From contig JBBELK010000566.1 in the NCBI GenBank assembly GCA_037783545.1, positions 186,001 through 250,000 of the forward strand: a stretch of 64,000 nucleotides of DNA, read 5' to 3'. Shown piece after piece: positions 23,286 to 36,533 of the stretch. Source of the stretch: Henricia sp. BOLD:AAB3569 (lineage: Eukaryota; Echinodermata; Asteroidea; Spinulosida; Echinasteridae). The stretch's first letter is position 1, and each line of letters begins with the position of its first letter. Both the position numbers and the translations under genes were made by a program. The notes beneath the pieces were generated by a model that was given only the letters and a program-made list of their open reading frames with translations, had not been told where the DNA came from and made no database searches.

Positions 23286-24144
23286 GACACACTTTGACCT
23301 AATTCCCGTCACAATCTGGGGTGAGTCAACGGCCGTACAAATGTACACCAGCGCGGCGCAGGGTGTCCCAACAGCCACGGTTAGGGGAATAACCACGCAG
23401 CCGAGCTCCGTTTTCTCTAAACTCTGAAATTTCTCCGTCATTTCCCAGCGAAAATCTGTCAATTTTGCATGACAAGTGCGGAATATATACAGTTTGGAGC
23501 ATGCAAAATGTTAAGTTTGTTGGAAAATTCCTTGATTTCCAAATTTGCCGGCATTTGGGACACACTTTGACCTAATTCCCGTCACAATCTGGGGTGAGTC
23601 AACAGCCGTACAAATGTACACCAGCGCGGCGCAGAGTGTCCCAACAGCCACGGTTAGGGGAATAACCACGCAGCCGAGCTCCGTTTACCCTAAACTCTGA
23701 AATTTCTCCATCATTTCCCAGCGAAAATCTGTCAATTTTACATGACAAGTGCGGAATATATACAGTTTGGAGCATGCACAATTTGAAGTTGGTTGGAAAA
23801 TTCCTTGATTTCAAAATTTGCCGGCATTTGGGACACACTTTGACCTAATTCCCGTCACAATCTGGGGTGAGTCAACGGCCGTACAAATGTACACCAGCGC
23901 GGCGCAGGGTGTCCCAACAGCCACGGTTAGGGGAATAACCACGCAGCCGAGCTCCGTTTTCCCTAAACTCTGAAATTTCTCCGTCATTTCCCAGCGAAAA
24001 TCTGTCAATTGTGCATGACAAGTGCGGAATATATACAGTTTGGAGCATGCAAAATTTGAAGTTGGTTGGGAAATTCCTTGATTTCCAAATTTGCCGACAT
24101 TTGGGACACACTTTGACCTAATTCCCGTCACAATCTGGGGTGAG

Positions 24145-25526
24145 TCAACGGCCGTACAAATGTACACCAGCGCGGCGCATGCGCAGGGTGTCCCAACAGC
24201 CACGGTTAGGGGAATAACCACGCAGCCGAGCTCCGTTTTCCCTAAACTCTGAAATTTCTCCGTCATTTCCCAGCGAAAATCTGTCAATTTTGCATGACAA
24301 GTGCGGAATATATACAGTTTGGAGCATTCAAAATTTGAAGTTGGTTGGAAAATTCCTTGATTTCCAAATTTGCCGGCATTTGGGACACACTTTGACCTAA
24401 TTCCCGTCACAATCTGGGGTGAGTCAACGGCCGTACAAATGTACACCAGCGCGGCGCAGGGTGTCCCAACAGCCACGGTTAGGGGAATAACCACGCAGCC
24501 GAGCTCCGTTTTCCCTAAACTCTGAAATTTCTCCGTCATTTCCCAGCGAAAATCTGTCAATTTTGCATGACAAGTGCGGAATATATACAGTTTGGAGCAT
24601 GCAAAATTTGAAGTTGGTTGGAAGATTCCTTGATTTCCAAATTTGCCGGCATTTGGGACACACTTTGACCTAATTCCCGTCACAATCTGGGGTGAGTCAA
24701 CGGCCGTACAAATGTACACCAGCGCGGCGCAGGGTGTCCCAACAGCCACGGTTAGGGGAATAACCACGCAGCCGAGCTCCGTTTTCCCTAAACTCTGAAA
24801 TTTATCCGTCATTTCCCAGCGAAAATCTGTCAATTTTGCATGACAAGTGCGGAATATATACAGTTTGGAGCATGCAAAATTTGAAGTTGGTTGGAAAATT
24901 CCTTGATTTCCAAATTTGCCGGCATTTGGGACACACTTTGACCTAATTCCCGTCACAATCTGGGGTGAGTCAACGGCCGTACAAATGTCACCAGCGCGGC
25001 GCATGCGCAGGGTGTCCCAACAGCCACGGTTAGGGGAATAACCACGCAGCCGAGCTCCGTTTTCCCTAAACTCTGAAATTTCTCCGTCATTTCTCAGCGA
25101 AAATCTGTCAATTTTGCATGACAAGTGCGGAATATATACAGTTTGGAGCATGCAAAATTTGAAGTTAGTTGGAAAATTCCTTGATTTCCAAATTTGCCGG
25201 CATTTGGGACACACTTTGACCTAATTCCCGTCACAATCTGGGGTGAGTCAACGGCCGTACAAATGTACACCAGCGCGGCGCATGCGCAGGGTGTCCCAAC
25301 AGCCACGGTTAGAGGAATAACCACGCAGCCGAGCTCCGTTTTCCCTAAACTCTGAAATTTCTCCGTCATTTCCCAGCGAAAATCTGTCAATTTTGCATGA
25401 CAAGTGCGGAATATATACAGTTTGGAGCATGCAAAATTTGAAGTTGGTTGGAAAATTCCTTGATTTCCAAATTTTCCGGCATTTGGGACACACTTTGACC
25501 TAATTCCCGTCACAATCTGGGGTGAG
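24145..25526. repeat. 1382-bp pentamer HOR, copy 1
   Basis: Units at 24145 (long, gagcattcaaa), 24424 (ggaagattcc), 24697 (aaatttatccg), 24970 (aaatgtcacc with a 1-bp loss, tttctcagcg) and 25248 (ttagaggaat, aattttccgg). It belongs to the same pentamer lineage as 19185 and 21392, but the first unit has a normal ccgtacaaatg start, so lineages have been mixed. Confidence 0.92.
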
Positions 25527-26908
25527 TCAACGGCCGTACAAATGTACACCAGCGCGGCGCATGCGCAGGGTGTCCCAACAGCCACGGTTAGGGGAATAAC
25601 CACGCAGCCGAGCTCCGTTTTCCCTAAACTCTGAAATTTCTCCGTCATTTCCCAGCGAAAATCTGTCAATTTTGCATGACAAGTGCGGAATATATACAGT
25701 TTGGAGCATTCAAAATTTGAAGTTGGTTGGAAAATTCCTTGATTTCCAAATTTGCCGGCATTTGGGACACACTTTGACCTAATTCCCGTCACAATCTGGG
25801 GTGAGTCAACGGCCGTACAAATGTACACCAGCGCGGCGCAGGGTGTCCCAACAGCCACGGTTAGGGGAATAACCACGCAGCCGAGCTCCGTTTTCCCTAA
25901 ACTCTGAAATTTCTCCGTCATTTCCCAGCGAAAATCTGTCAATTTTGCATGACAAGTGCGGAATATATACAGTTTGGAGCATGCAAAATTTGAAGTTGGT
26001 TGGAAGATTCCTTGATTTCCAAATTTGCCGGCATTTGGGACACACTTTGACCTAATTCCCGTCACAATCTGGGGTGAGTCAACGGCCGTACAAATGTACA
26101 CCAGCGCGGCGCAGGGTGTCCCAACAGCCACGGTTAGGGGAATAACCACGCAGCCGAGCTCCGTTTTCCCTAAACTCTGAAATTTATCCGTCATTTCCCA
26201 GCGAAAATCTGTCAATTTTGCATGACAAGTGCGGAATATATACAGTTTGGAGCATGCAAAATTTGAAGTTGGTTGGAAAATTCCTTGATTTCCAAATTTG
26301 CCGGCATTTGGGACACACTTTGACCTAATTCCCGTCACAATCTGGGGTGAGTCAACGGCCGTACAAATGTCACCAGCGCGGCGCATGCGCAGGGTGTCCC
26401 AACAGCCACGGTTAGGGGAATAACCACGCAGCCGAGCTCCGTTTTCCCTAAACTCTGAAATTTCTCCGTCATTTCTCAGCGAAAATCTGTCAATTTTGCA
26501 TGACAAGTGCGGAATATATACAGTTTGGAGCATGCAAAATTTGAAGTTAGTTGGAAAATTCCTTGATTTCCAAATTTGCCGGCATTTGGGACACACTTTG
26601 ACCTAATTCCCGTCACAATCTGGGGTGAGTCAACGGCCGTACAAATGTACACCAGCGCGGCGCATGCGCAGGGTGTCCCAACAGCCACGGTTAGAGGAAT
26701 AACCACGCAGCCGAGCTCCGTTTTCCCTAAACTCTGAAATTTCTCCGTCATTTCCCAGCGAAAATCTGTCAATTTTGCATGACAAGTGCGGAATATATAC
26801 AGTTTGGAGCATGCAAAATTTGAAGTTGGTTGGAAAATTCCTTGATTTCCAAATTTTCCGGCATTTGGGACACACTTTGACCTAATTCCCGTCACAATCT
26901 GGGGTGAG
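25527..26908. repeat. 1382-bp pentamer HOR, copy 2
   Basis: Units at 25527, 25806, 26079, 26352 and 26630 repeat copy 1 at a constant 1382 bp with all marks (gagcattcaaa, ggaagattcc, aaatttatccg, aaatgtcacc, aattttccgg). Its last three units are also the start of the second 2.48-kb block. Confidence 0.92.
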
Positions 26909-28558
26909 TCAACGGCCGTACAAATGTACACCAGCGCGGCGCATGCGCAGGGTGTCCCAACAGCCACGGTTAGGGGAATAACCACGCAGCCGAGCTCCGT
27001 TTTCCCTAAACTCTGAAATTTCTCCGTCATTTCCCAGCGAAAATCTGTCAATTTTGCATGACAAGTGCGAAATATATACAGTTTGGAGCATGCAAAATTT
27101 GAAGTTGGTTGGAAAATTCCTTGATTTCCAAATTTGCCGGCATTTGGGACACACTTTGACCTAATTCCCGTCACAATCTGGGGTGAGTCAACGGCCGTAC
27201 AAATGTACACCAGCGCGGCGCAGGGTGTCCCAACAGCCACGGTTAGGGGAATAACCACGCAGCCGAGCTCCGTTTTCCCTAAACTCTGAAATTTCTCCGT
27301 CATTTCCCAGCGAAAATCTGTCAATTTTGCATGACAAGTGCGGAATACATACAGTTTGGAGCATGCAAATTTTGAAGTTGGTTGGAAAATTCCTTGATTT
27401 CCAAATTTGCCGGCATTTGGGACACACTTTGACCTAATTCCCGTCACAATCTGGGGTGAGTCAACGGCCGTACAAATGTACACCAGCGCGGCGCATGCGC
27501 AGGGTGTCCCAACAGCCACGGTTAGGGGAATAACCACGCAGCCGAGCTCCGTTTTCCCTAAACTCTGAAATTTCTCCGTCATTTCCCAGCGAAAATCTGT
27601 CAATTTTGCATGACAAGTGCGGAATATATACAGTTTGGAGCATGCAAAATTTGAAGTTGGTTGGAAAATTCCTTGATTTCCAAATTTGCCGGCATTTGGG
27701 ACACACTTTGACCTAATTCCCGTCACAATCTGGGGTGAGTCAACGGCCGTACAAATGTACACCAGCGCGGCGCAGGGTGTCCCAACAGCCACGGTTAGGG
27801 GAATAACCACGCAGCCGAGCTCCGTTTTCTCTAAACTCTGAAATTTCTCCGTCATTTCCCAGCGAAAATCTGTCAATTTTGCATGACAAGTGCGGAATAT
27901 ATACAGTTTGGAGCATGCAAAATTTTAAGTTGGTTGGAAAATTCCTTGATTTCCAAATTTGCCGGCATTTGGGACACACTTTGACCTAATTCCCGTCACA
28001 ATCTGGGGTGAGTCAACAGCCGTACAAATGTACACCAGCGCGGCGCAGAGTGTCCCAACAGCCACGGTTAGGGGAATAACCACGCAGCCGAGCTCCGTTT
28101 ACCCTAAACTCTGAAATTTCTCCGTCATTTCCCAGCGAAAATCTGTCAATTTTACATGACAAGTGCGGAATATATACAGTTTGGAGCATGCACAATTTGA
28201 AGTTGGTTGGAAAATTCCTTGATTTCAAAATTTGCCGGCATTTGGGACACACTTTGACCTAATTCCCGTCACAATCTGGGGTGAGTCAACGGCCGTACAA
28301 ATGTACACCAGCGCGGCGCAGGGTGTCCCAACAGCCACGGTTAGGGGAATAACCACGCAGCCGAGCTCCGTTTTCCCTAAACTCTGAAATTTCTCCGTCA
28401 TTTCCCAGCGAAAATCTGTCAATTGTGCATGACAAGTGCGGAATATATACAGTTTGGAGCATGCAAAATTTGAAGTTGGTTGGGAAATTCCTTGATTTCC
28501 AAATTTGCCGACATTTGGGACACACTTTGACCTAATTCCCGTCACAATCTGGGGTGAG
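26079..28558. repeat. 2.48-kb block, copy 2 (4414-bp offset)
   Basis: Units 26079 to 28286 match 21665 to 23872 unit for unit. Differences are few: the unit at 26630 has aattttccgg where 22216 has the normal form, 26352 has ttagggg instead of tttgggg, and 27740 has a less altered aattttaagttgg. Confidence 0.93.
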
Positions 28559-29116
28559 TCAACGGCCGTACAAATGTACACCAGCGCGGCGCATGCGCAG
28601 GGTGTCCCAACAGCCACGGTTAGGGGAATAACCACGCAGCCGAGCTCCGTTTTCCCTAAACTCTGAAATTTCTCCGTCATTTCCCAGCGAAAATCTGTCA
28701 ATTTTGCATGACAAGTGCGGAATATATACAGTTTGGAGCATGCAAAATTTGAAGTTGGTTGGAAAATTCCTTGATTTCCAAATTTGCCGGCATTTGGGAC
28801 ACACTTTGACCTAATTCCCGTCACAATCTGGGGTGAGTCAACGGCCGTACAAATGTACACCAGCGCGGCGCATGCGCAGGGTGTCCCAACAGCCACGGTT
28901 AGGGGAATAACCACGCAGCCGAGCTCCGTTTTCCCTAAACTCTGAAATTTCTCCGTCATTTCCCAGCGAAAATCTGTCAATTTTGCATGACAAGTGCGGA
29001 ATATATACAGTTTGGAGCATTCAAAATTTGAAGTTGGTTGGAAAATTCCTTGATTTCCAAATTTGCCGGCATTTGGGACACACTTTGACCTAATTCCCGT
29101 CACAATCTGGGGTGAG
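28013..29116. repeat. P-Q-long-long tetramer (1104 bp)
   Basis: P 28013, Q 28286, long 28559 and long 28838 with gagcattcaaa. A very similar series stands at 46211-47320 (P-like long unit, Q, long, long with gagcattcaaa), 18.2 kb away. This indicates either a shared ancestor of both domains or later exchange between them. Confidence 0.87.
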
Positions 29117-29389
29117 TCAACGGCCGTACAAATGTACACCAGCGCGGCGCAGGGTGTCCCAACAGCCACGGTTAGGGGAATAACCACGCAGCCGAGCTCC
29201 GTTTTCCCTAAACTCTGAAATTTCTCCGTCATTTCCCAGCGAAAATCTGTCAATTTTGCATGACAAGTGCAGAATATATACAGTTTGGAGCATGCAAAAT
29301 TTGAAGTTGGTTGGAAAATTCCTTGATTTCCAAATTTGCCGGCATTTGGGACACACTTTGACCTAATTCCCGTCACAATCTGGGGTGAG
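29117..29389. repeat. Short unit with tgcagaat
   Basis: A short unit with tgcagaatat near 29268, the CpG-to-CpA form also seen at 8145, 12015, 12846, 13398, 14229, 16158, 29669 and 34079. It links the P-Q tetramer to the 16-mer. Confidence 0.85.
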
Positions 29390-30746
29390 TCAACGGCCGT
29401 ACAAATGTACACCAGCGCGGCGCATGCGCAGGGTGTCCCAACAGCCACGGTTAGGGGAATAACCACGCAGCCGAGCTCCGTTTTCCCTAAACTCTGAGAT
29501 TTCTCCGTCATTTCCCAGCGAAAATCTGTCAATTTTGCATGACAAGTGCGGAATATATACAGTTTGGAGCATGCAAAATTTGAAGTTGGTTGGAAAATTC
29601 CTTGATTTCCAAATTTGCCGGCATTTGGGACACACTTTGACCTAATTCCCGTCACAATCTGGGGTGAGTCAACGGCCATACAAATGTACACCAGCGCGGC
29701 GCATGCGCAGGGTGTCCCAACAGCCACGGTAAGGGGAATAACCACGCAGCCGAGCTCCGTTTTCCCTAAACTCTGAAATTTCTCCCTCATTTCCCAGCGA
29801 AAATCTGTCAATTTTGCATGACAAGTGCAGAATATATACAGTTTGGAGCATGCAAAATTTGAAGTTGGTTGGAAAATTCCTTGATTTCCAAATTTGCCGG
29901 CATTTGAGACACACTTTGACCTAATTCCCGTCACAATCTGGGGTGAGTCAACGGCCGTACAAATGTACACCAGCGCGGCGCATGCGCAGGGTGTCCCAAC
30001 AGCCACGGTTAGGGGAATAACCACTCAGCCGAGCTCCGTTTTCCCTAAACTCTGAAATTTCTCCGTCATTTCCCAGCGAAAATCTGTCAATTTTGCATGA
30101 CAAGTGCGGAATATATACAGTTTGGAGCATGCACAATTTGAAGTTGGTTGGAAAATTCCTTGATTTCCAAATTTGCCGGCATTTGGGACACACTTTGACC
30201 TAATTCCCGTCACAATCTGGGGTGAGTCAACGGCCGTACAAATGTACACCAGCGCGGCGCAGGGTGTCCCAACAGCCACGGTTAGGGGAATAACCACGCA
30301 GCCGAGCTCCGTTTTACCTAAACTCTGAAATTTCTCCGTCATTTCCCAGCGAAAATCTGTCAATTTTGCATGACAAGTGCGGAATATATACAGTTTGGAG
30401 CATGCAAAATTTGAAGTTGGTTGGAAAATTCCTTGATTTCCAAATTTGCCGGCATTTGGGACACACTTTGACCTAATTCCCGTCACAATCTGGGGTGAGT
30501 CAACGGCCGTACAAATGTACACCAGCGCGGCGCAGGGTGTCCCAACAGCCACGGTTAGAGGAATAACCACGCAGCCGAGCTCCGTTTTCCCTAAACACTG
30601 AAATTTCTCCGTCATTTCCCAGCGAAAATCTGTCAATTTTGCATGACAAGTGCGGAATATATACAGTTTGGAGCATGCAAAATTTGAAGTTGGTTGGAAA
30701 ATTCCTTGATTTCCAAATTTGCCGGCATTTGGGACACACTTTGACC

Positions 30747-30754
30747 TACATGTA
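30747..30754. repeat. TACATGTA palindrome from a 6-bp insertion (copy 1)
   Basis: Normal units read gacctaattccc; here gacctacatgtaattccc, a 6-bp gain that creates an 8-bp palindrome TACATGTA. The short unit at 30500 becomes 279 bp long without gaining the tgcgca block. Confidence 0.95.
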
Positions 30755-31850
30755 ATTCCCGTCACAATCTGGGGTGAGTCAACGGCCGTACAAATGTACA
30801 CCAGCGCGGCGCAGGGTGTCCCAACAGCCACGGTTAGGGGAATAACCACGCAGCCGAGCTCCGTTTTCCCTAAACTCTGAAATTTCTCCGTCATTTCCCA
30901 GCGAAAATCTGTCAATTGTGCATGACAAGTGCGGAATATATACAGTTTGGAGCATGCAAAATTTGAAGTTGGTTGGAAAATTCCTTGATTTCCAAATTTG
31001 CCGGCATTTGGGACACACCTTGACCTAATTCCCGTCACAATCTGGGGTGAGTCAACGGCCGTACAAATGTACACCAGCGCGGCGCATGCGCAGGGTGTCC
31101 CAACAGCCACGGTTAGGGGAATAACCACGCAGCCGAGCTCCGTTTTCCCTAAACTCTGAAATGTCTCCGTCATTTCCCAGCGAAAATCTGTCAATTTTGC
31201 ATGACAAGTGCGGAATATATACAGTTTGGAGCATGCAAAATTTGAAGTTGGTTGGAAAATTCCTTGATTTCCAAATTTGCCGGCATTTGGGACACACTTT
31301 GACCTAATTCCCGTCACAATCTGGGGTGAGTCAACGGCCGTACAAATGTACACCAGCGCGGCGCAGGGTGTCCCAACAGCCACGGTTAGGGGAATAACCA
31401 CGCAGCCGAGCTCCGTTTTACCTAAACTCTGAAATTTCTCCGTCATTTCCCAGCGAAAATCTGTCAATTTTGCATGACAGGTGCGGAATATATACAGTTT
31501 GGAGCATGCAAAATTTGAAGTTGGTTGGAAAATTCCTTGATTTCCAAATTTGCCGGCATTTGGGACACACTTTGACCTAATTCCCGTCACAATCTGGGGT
31601 GATTCAACGGCCGTACAAATGTACACCAGCGCGGCGCAGGGTGTCCCAACAGCCACGGTTAGAGGAATAACCACGCAGCCGAGCTCCGTTTTCCCTAAAC
31701 TCTGAAATTTCTCCGTCATTTCCCAGCGAAAATCTGTCAATTTTGCATGACAAGTGCGGAATATATACAGTTTGGAGCATGCAAAATTTGAAGTTGGTTG
31801 GAAAATTCCTTGATTTCCAAATTTGCCGGCATTTGGGACACACTTTGACC

Positions 31851-31858
31851 TACATGTA
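31851..31858. repeat. TACATGTA 6-bp insertion (copy 2)
   Basis: Same insertion at the end of the unit at 31604, 1104 bp after the first, in step with the internal tetramer. Confidence 0.95.
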
Positions 31859-34800
31859 ATTCCCGTCACAATCTGGGGTGAGTCAACGGCCGTACAAATG
31901 TACACCAGCGCGGCGCAGGGTGTCCCAACAGCCACGGTTAGGGGAATAACCACGCAGCCGAGCTCCGTTTTCCCTAAACTCTGAAATTTCTCCGTCATTT
32001 CAAAGCGAAAATCTGTCAATTGTGCATGACAAGTGCGGAATATATACAGTTTGGAGCATGCAAAATTTGAAGTTGGTTGGAAAATTCCTTGATTTCCAAA
32101 TTTGCCGGCATTTGGGACACACCTTGACCTAGTTCCCGTCACAATCTGGGGTGAGTCAACGGCCGTACAAATGTACACCAGCGCGGCGCATGCGCAGGGT
32201 GTCCCAACAGCCACGGTTAGGGGAATAACCACGCAGCCGAGCTCCGTTTTCCCTAAACTCTGAAATGTCTCCGTCATTTCCCAGCGAAAATCTGTCAATT
32301 TTGCATGACAAGTGCGGAATATATACAGTTTGGAGCATTCAAAATTTGAAGTTGGTTGGAAAATTCCTTGATTTCCAAATTTGCCGGCATTTGCGACACA
32401 CTTTGACCTAATTCCCGTCACAATCTGGGGTGAGTCAACGGCCGTACAAATGTACACCAGCGCGGCGCAGGGTGTCCCAACAGCCACGGTTAGGGGAATA
32501 ACCACGCAGCCGAGCTCCGTTTTCCCTAAACTCTGAAATTTCTCGGTCATTTCCCAGCGAAAATCTGTCAATTTTGCATGACTAGTGCGGAATATAAACA
32601 GTTTGGAGCATGCAAAATTTGAAGTTGGTTGGAAAATTCCTTGATTTCCAAATTTGCCGGCATTTGGGACACACTTTGACCTAATTCCCGTCACAATCTG
32701 GGGTGAGTCAACGGCCGTACAAATGTACACCAGCGCGGCGCAGGGTGTCCCAACAGCCACGGTTAGGGGAATAACCACGCAGCCGAGCTCCGTTTTCTCT
32801 AAACTCTGAAATTTCTCCGTCATTTCCCAGCGAAAATCTGTCAATTTTGCATGACAAGTGCGGAATATATACAGTTTGGAGCATGCAAAATTTGAAGTTG
32901 GTTGGAAAATTCCTTGATTTCCAAATTTGCCGGCATTTGGGACACACTTTGACCTAATTCCCGTCACAATCTGGGGTGAGTCAACGGCCGTACAAATGTA
33001 CACCAGCGCGGCGCAGGGTGTCCCAACAGCCACGGTTAGGGGAATAACCACGCAGCCGAGCTCCGTTTTCCCTAAACTCTGAAATTTCTCCGTCATTTCC
33101 CAGCGAAAATCTGTCAATTTTGCATGACAAGTGCGGAATATATACAGTTTGGAGCATGTAAAATTTGAAGTTGGTTGGAAAATTCCTTGATTTCCAAATT
33201 TGCCGGCATTTGGGACACACTTTGACCTAATTCCCGTCACAATCTGGGGTGAGTCAACGGCCGTACAAATGTACACCAGCGCGGCGCAGGGTGTCCCAAC
33301 AGCCACGGTTAGGGGAATAACCACGCAGCCGAGCTCCGTTTTCCCTAAACTCTGAAATTTATCCGTCATTTCCCAGCGAAAATCTGTCAATTGTGCATGA
33401 CAAGTGCGGAATATATACAGTTTGGAGCATGCAAAATTTGAAGTTGGTTGGAAAATTCCTTGATTTCCAAATTTGCCGGCATTTGGGACACACTTTGACC
33501 TAATTCCCGTCACAATCTGGGGTGAGTCAACGGCCGTACAAATGTACACCAGCGCGGCGCAGGGTGTCCCAACAGCCACGGTTAGGGGAATAACCACGCA
33601 GCCGAGCTCCGTTTTACCTAAACTCTGAAATTTCTCCGTCATTTCCCAGCGAAAATCTGTCAATTTTGCATGACAAGTGCGGAATATATACAGTTTGGAG
33701 CATGCAAAATTTGAAGTTGGTTGGAAAATTCCTTGATTTCCAAATTTGCCGGCATTTGGGACACACTTTGACCTAATTCCCGTCACAATCTGGGGTGAGT
33801 CAACGGCCGTACAAATGTACACCAGCGCGGCGCATGCGCAGGGTGTCCCAACAGCCACGGTTAGGGGAATAACCACGCAGCCGAGCTCCGTTTTCCCTAA
33901 ACTCTGAGATTTCTCCGTCATTTCCCAGCGAAAATCTGTCAATTTTGCATGACAAGTGCGGAATATATACAGTTTGGAGCATGCAAAATTTGAAGTTGGT
34001 TGGAAAATTCCTTGATTTCCAAATTTGCCGGCATTTGGGACACACTTTGACCTAATTCCCGTCACAATCTGGGGTGAGTCAACGGCCATACAAATGTACA
34101 CCAGCGCGGCGCATGCGCAGGGTGTCCCAACAGCCACGGTTAGGGGAATAACCACGCAGCCGAGCTCCGTTTTCCCTAAACTCTGAAATTTCTCCCTCAT
34201 TTCCCAGCGAAAATCTGTCAATTTTGCATGACAAGTGCAGAATATATACAGTTTGGAGCATGCAAAATTTGAAGTTGGTTGGAAAATTCCTTGATTTCCA
34301 AATTTGCCGGCATTTGGGACACACTTTGACCTAATTCCCGTCACAATCTGGGGTGAGTCAACGGCCGTACAAATGTACACCAGCGCGGCGCATGCGCAGG
34401 GTGTCCCAACAGCCACGGTTAGGGGAATAACCACTCAGCCGAGCTCCGTTTTCCCTAAACTCTGAAATTTCTCCGTCATTTCCCAGCGAAAATCTGTCAA
34501 TTTTGCATGACAAGTGCGGAATATATACAGTTTGGAGCATGCACAATTTGAAGTTGGTTGGAAAATTCCTTGATTTCCAAATTTGCCGGCATTTGGGACA
34601 CACTTGGACCTAATTCCCGTCACAATCTGGGGTGAGTCAACGGCCGTACAAATGTACACCAGCGCGGCGCAGGGTGTCCCAACAGCCACGGTTAGGGGAA
34701 TAACCACGCAGCCGAGCTCCGTTTTCCCTAAACTCTGAAATTTCTCCGTCATTTCCCAGCGAAAATCTGTCAATTTTGCATGACAAGTGCGGAATATATA

Positions 34801-35156
34801 CAGTTTGGAGCATTCAAAATTTGAAGTTGGTTGGAAAATTCCTTGATTTCCAAATTTGCCGGCATTTGGGACACACTTTGACCTAATTCCCGTCACAATC
34901 TGGGGTGAGTCAACGGCCGTACAAATGTACACCAGCGCGGCGCAGGGTGTCCCAACAGCCACGGTTAGGGGAATAACCACGCAGCCGAGCTCCGTTTTAC
35001 CTAAACTCTGAAATTTCTCCGTCATTTCCCAGCGAAAATCTGTCAATTTTGCATGACAAGTGCGGAATATATACAGTTTGGAGCATGCAAAATTTGAAGT
35101 TGGTTGGAAAATTCCTTGATTTCCAAATTTGCCGGCATTTGGGACACACTTTGACC

Positions 35157-35164
35157 TACATGTA
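35157..35164. repeat. TACATGTA 6-bp insertion (copy 3)
   Basis: Same insertion at the end of the unit at 34910, 4410 bp after the first. Confidence 0.95.
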
Positions 35165-36533
35165 ATTCCCGTCACAATCTGGGGTGAGTCAACGGCCGTA
35201 CAAATGTACACCAGCGCGGCGCAGGGTGTCCCAACAGCCACGGTTAGGGGAATAACCACGCAGCCGAGCTCCGTTTTCCCTAAACTCTGAAATTTCTCCG
35301 TCATTTCCCAGCGAAAATCTGTCAATTGTGCATGACAAGTGCGGAATATATACAGTTTGGAGCATGCAAAATTTGAAGTTGGTTGGAAAATTCCTTGATT
35401 TCCAAATTTGCCGGCATTTGGGACACACCTTGACCTAATTCCCGTCACAATCTGGGGTGAGTCAACGGCCGTACAAATGTACACCAGCGCGGCGCATGCG
35501 CAGGGTGTCCCAACAGCCACGGTTAGGGGAATAACCACGCAGCCGAGCTCCGTTTTCCCTAAACTCTGAAATGTCTCCGTAATTTCCCAGCGAAAATCTG
35601 TCAATTTTGCATGACAAGTGCGGAATATATACAGTTTGGAGCATGCAAAATTTGAAGTTGGTTGGAAAATTCCTTGATTTCCAAATTTGCCGGCATTTGG
35701 GACACACTTTGACCTAATTCCCGTCACAATCTGGGGTGAGTCAACGGCCGTACAAATGTACACCAGCGCGGCGCAGGGTGTCCCAACAGCCACGGTTAGG
35801 GGAATAACCACGCAGCCGAGCTCCGTTTTCCCTAAACTCTGAAATTTCTCCGTCATTTCCCAGCGAAAATCTGTCAATTTTGCATGACAAGTGCGGAATA
35901 TATACAGTTTGGAGCATTCAAAATTTGAAGTTGGTTGGAAAATTCCTTGATTTCCAAATTTGCCGGCATTTGGGACACACTTTGACCTAATTCCCGTCAC
36001 AATCTGGGGTGAGTCAACGGCCGTACAAATGTACACCAGCGCGGCGCAGGGTGTCCCAACACCCACGGTTAGGGGAATAACCACGCAGCCGAGCTCCGTT
36101 TTACCTAAACTCTGAAATTTCTCCGTCATTTCCCAGCGAAAATCTGTCAATTTTGCATGACAGGTGCGGAATATATACAGTTTGGAGCATGCAAAATTTG
36201 AAGTTGGTTGGAAAATTCCTTGATTTCCAAATTTGCCGGCATTTGGGACACACTTTGACCTAATTCCCGTCACAATCTGGGGTGATTCAACGGCCGTACA
36301 AATGTACACCAGCGCGGCGCAGGGTGTCCCAACAGCCACGGTTAGAGGAATAACCACGCAGCCGAGCTCCGTTTTCCCTAAACTCTGAAATTTCTCCGTC
36401 ATTTCCCAGCGAAAATCTGTCAATTTTGCATGACAAGTGCGGAATATATACAGTTTGGAGCATGCAAAATTTGAAGTTGGTTGGAAAATTCCTTGATTTC
36501 CAAATTTGCCGGCATTTGGGACACACTTTGACC

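Larger units (their letters stand above)
23047..23325. repeat. Reference long unit (279 bp)
   Basis: A clean example of the long form. In order from the landmark: the end of the TGAGTCA heptamer; cggccgtac; a CpG-rich segment with the palindrome GCGCATGCGC; gtgtcccaacagccacgg; a purine/A-rich segment with gggaataacc; cagccgagctccg; tctccgtcatttcccagcg; an 11-bp inverted repeat around a TATATA-containing loop; two smaller inverted repeats; then ttgacctaattcccgtcac leading into the next unit. A hand count gives 133 G+C of 279 (about 48%) and 15 CpG including the one at the unit junction. The length is 93 codons, so a frame that is open in one unit stays open in the next. Confidence 0.97.
21665..24144. 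repeat. 2.48-kb block, copy 1 (4414-bp offset)
   Basis: Nine units (21665, 21938, 22216, 22495, 22774, 23047, 23326, 23599, 23872) recur 4414 bp downstream. Strong shared marks: tgcgaaat (22495), atacatacag and catgcaaattttg (22774), ttttctctaaac (23326), caacagccg with gcgcagagtg, gtttaccc and tttcaaaatttg (23599, P), caattgtgcatg, ggttgggaaatt and gccgacatt (23872, Q). Private: ggtttgggg near 21998 and aatgttaagtttg near 23508. Confidence 0.93.
29390..33799. repeat. 16-unit HOR, 4410 bp, copy 1
   Basis: Units 29390 (gagattt), 29669 (ggccatac, ctccctcat, tgcagaat), 29948 (actcagcc, gcacaatt), 30227 (ttttaccta), 30500 (ttagagg, 6-bp insertion at its end), 30779 (ttgtgcatg, cacaccttg), 31052 (aaatgtctcc), 31331 (ttttaccta, gacaggtg), 31604 (tgattcaac, ttagagg, 6-bp insertion), 31883 (tttcaaagcg, ttgtgcatg), 32156 (aaatgtctcc, gagcattc, tttgcgac), 32435 (ctcggtc, gactagtg), 32708 (ttttctc), 32981 (catgtaaaat), 33254 (ttatccg, ttgtgcatg), 33527 (ttttaccta). 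Inside it, 30227-31330 and 31331-32434 are themselves a tetramer repeated at 1104 bp. Confidence 0.94.
30025..34434 (-). other. Open frame of 1469 codons; by-product of the satellite
   Basis: Bounded on both sides by actcagcc units (29948 and 34358), exactly one 4410-bp HOR apart. The ends therefore track the duplication and not a gene structure. Confidence 0.12.
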
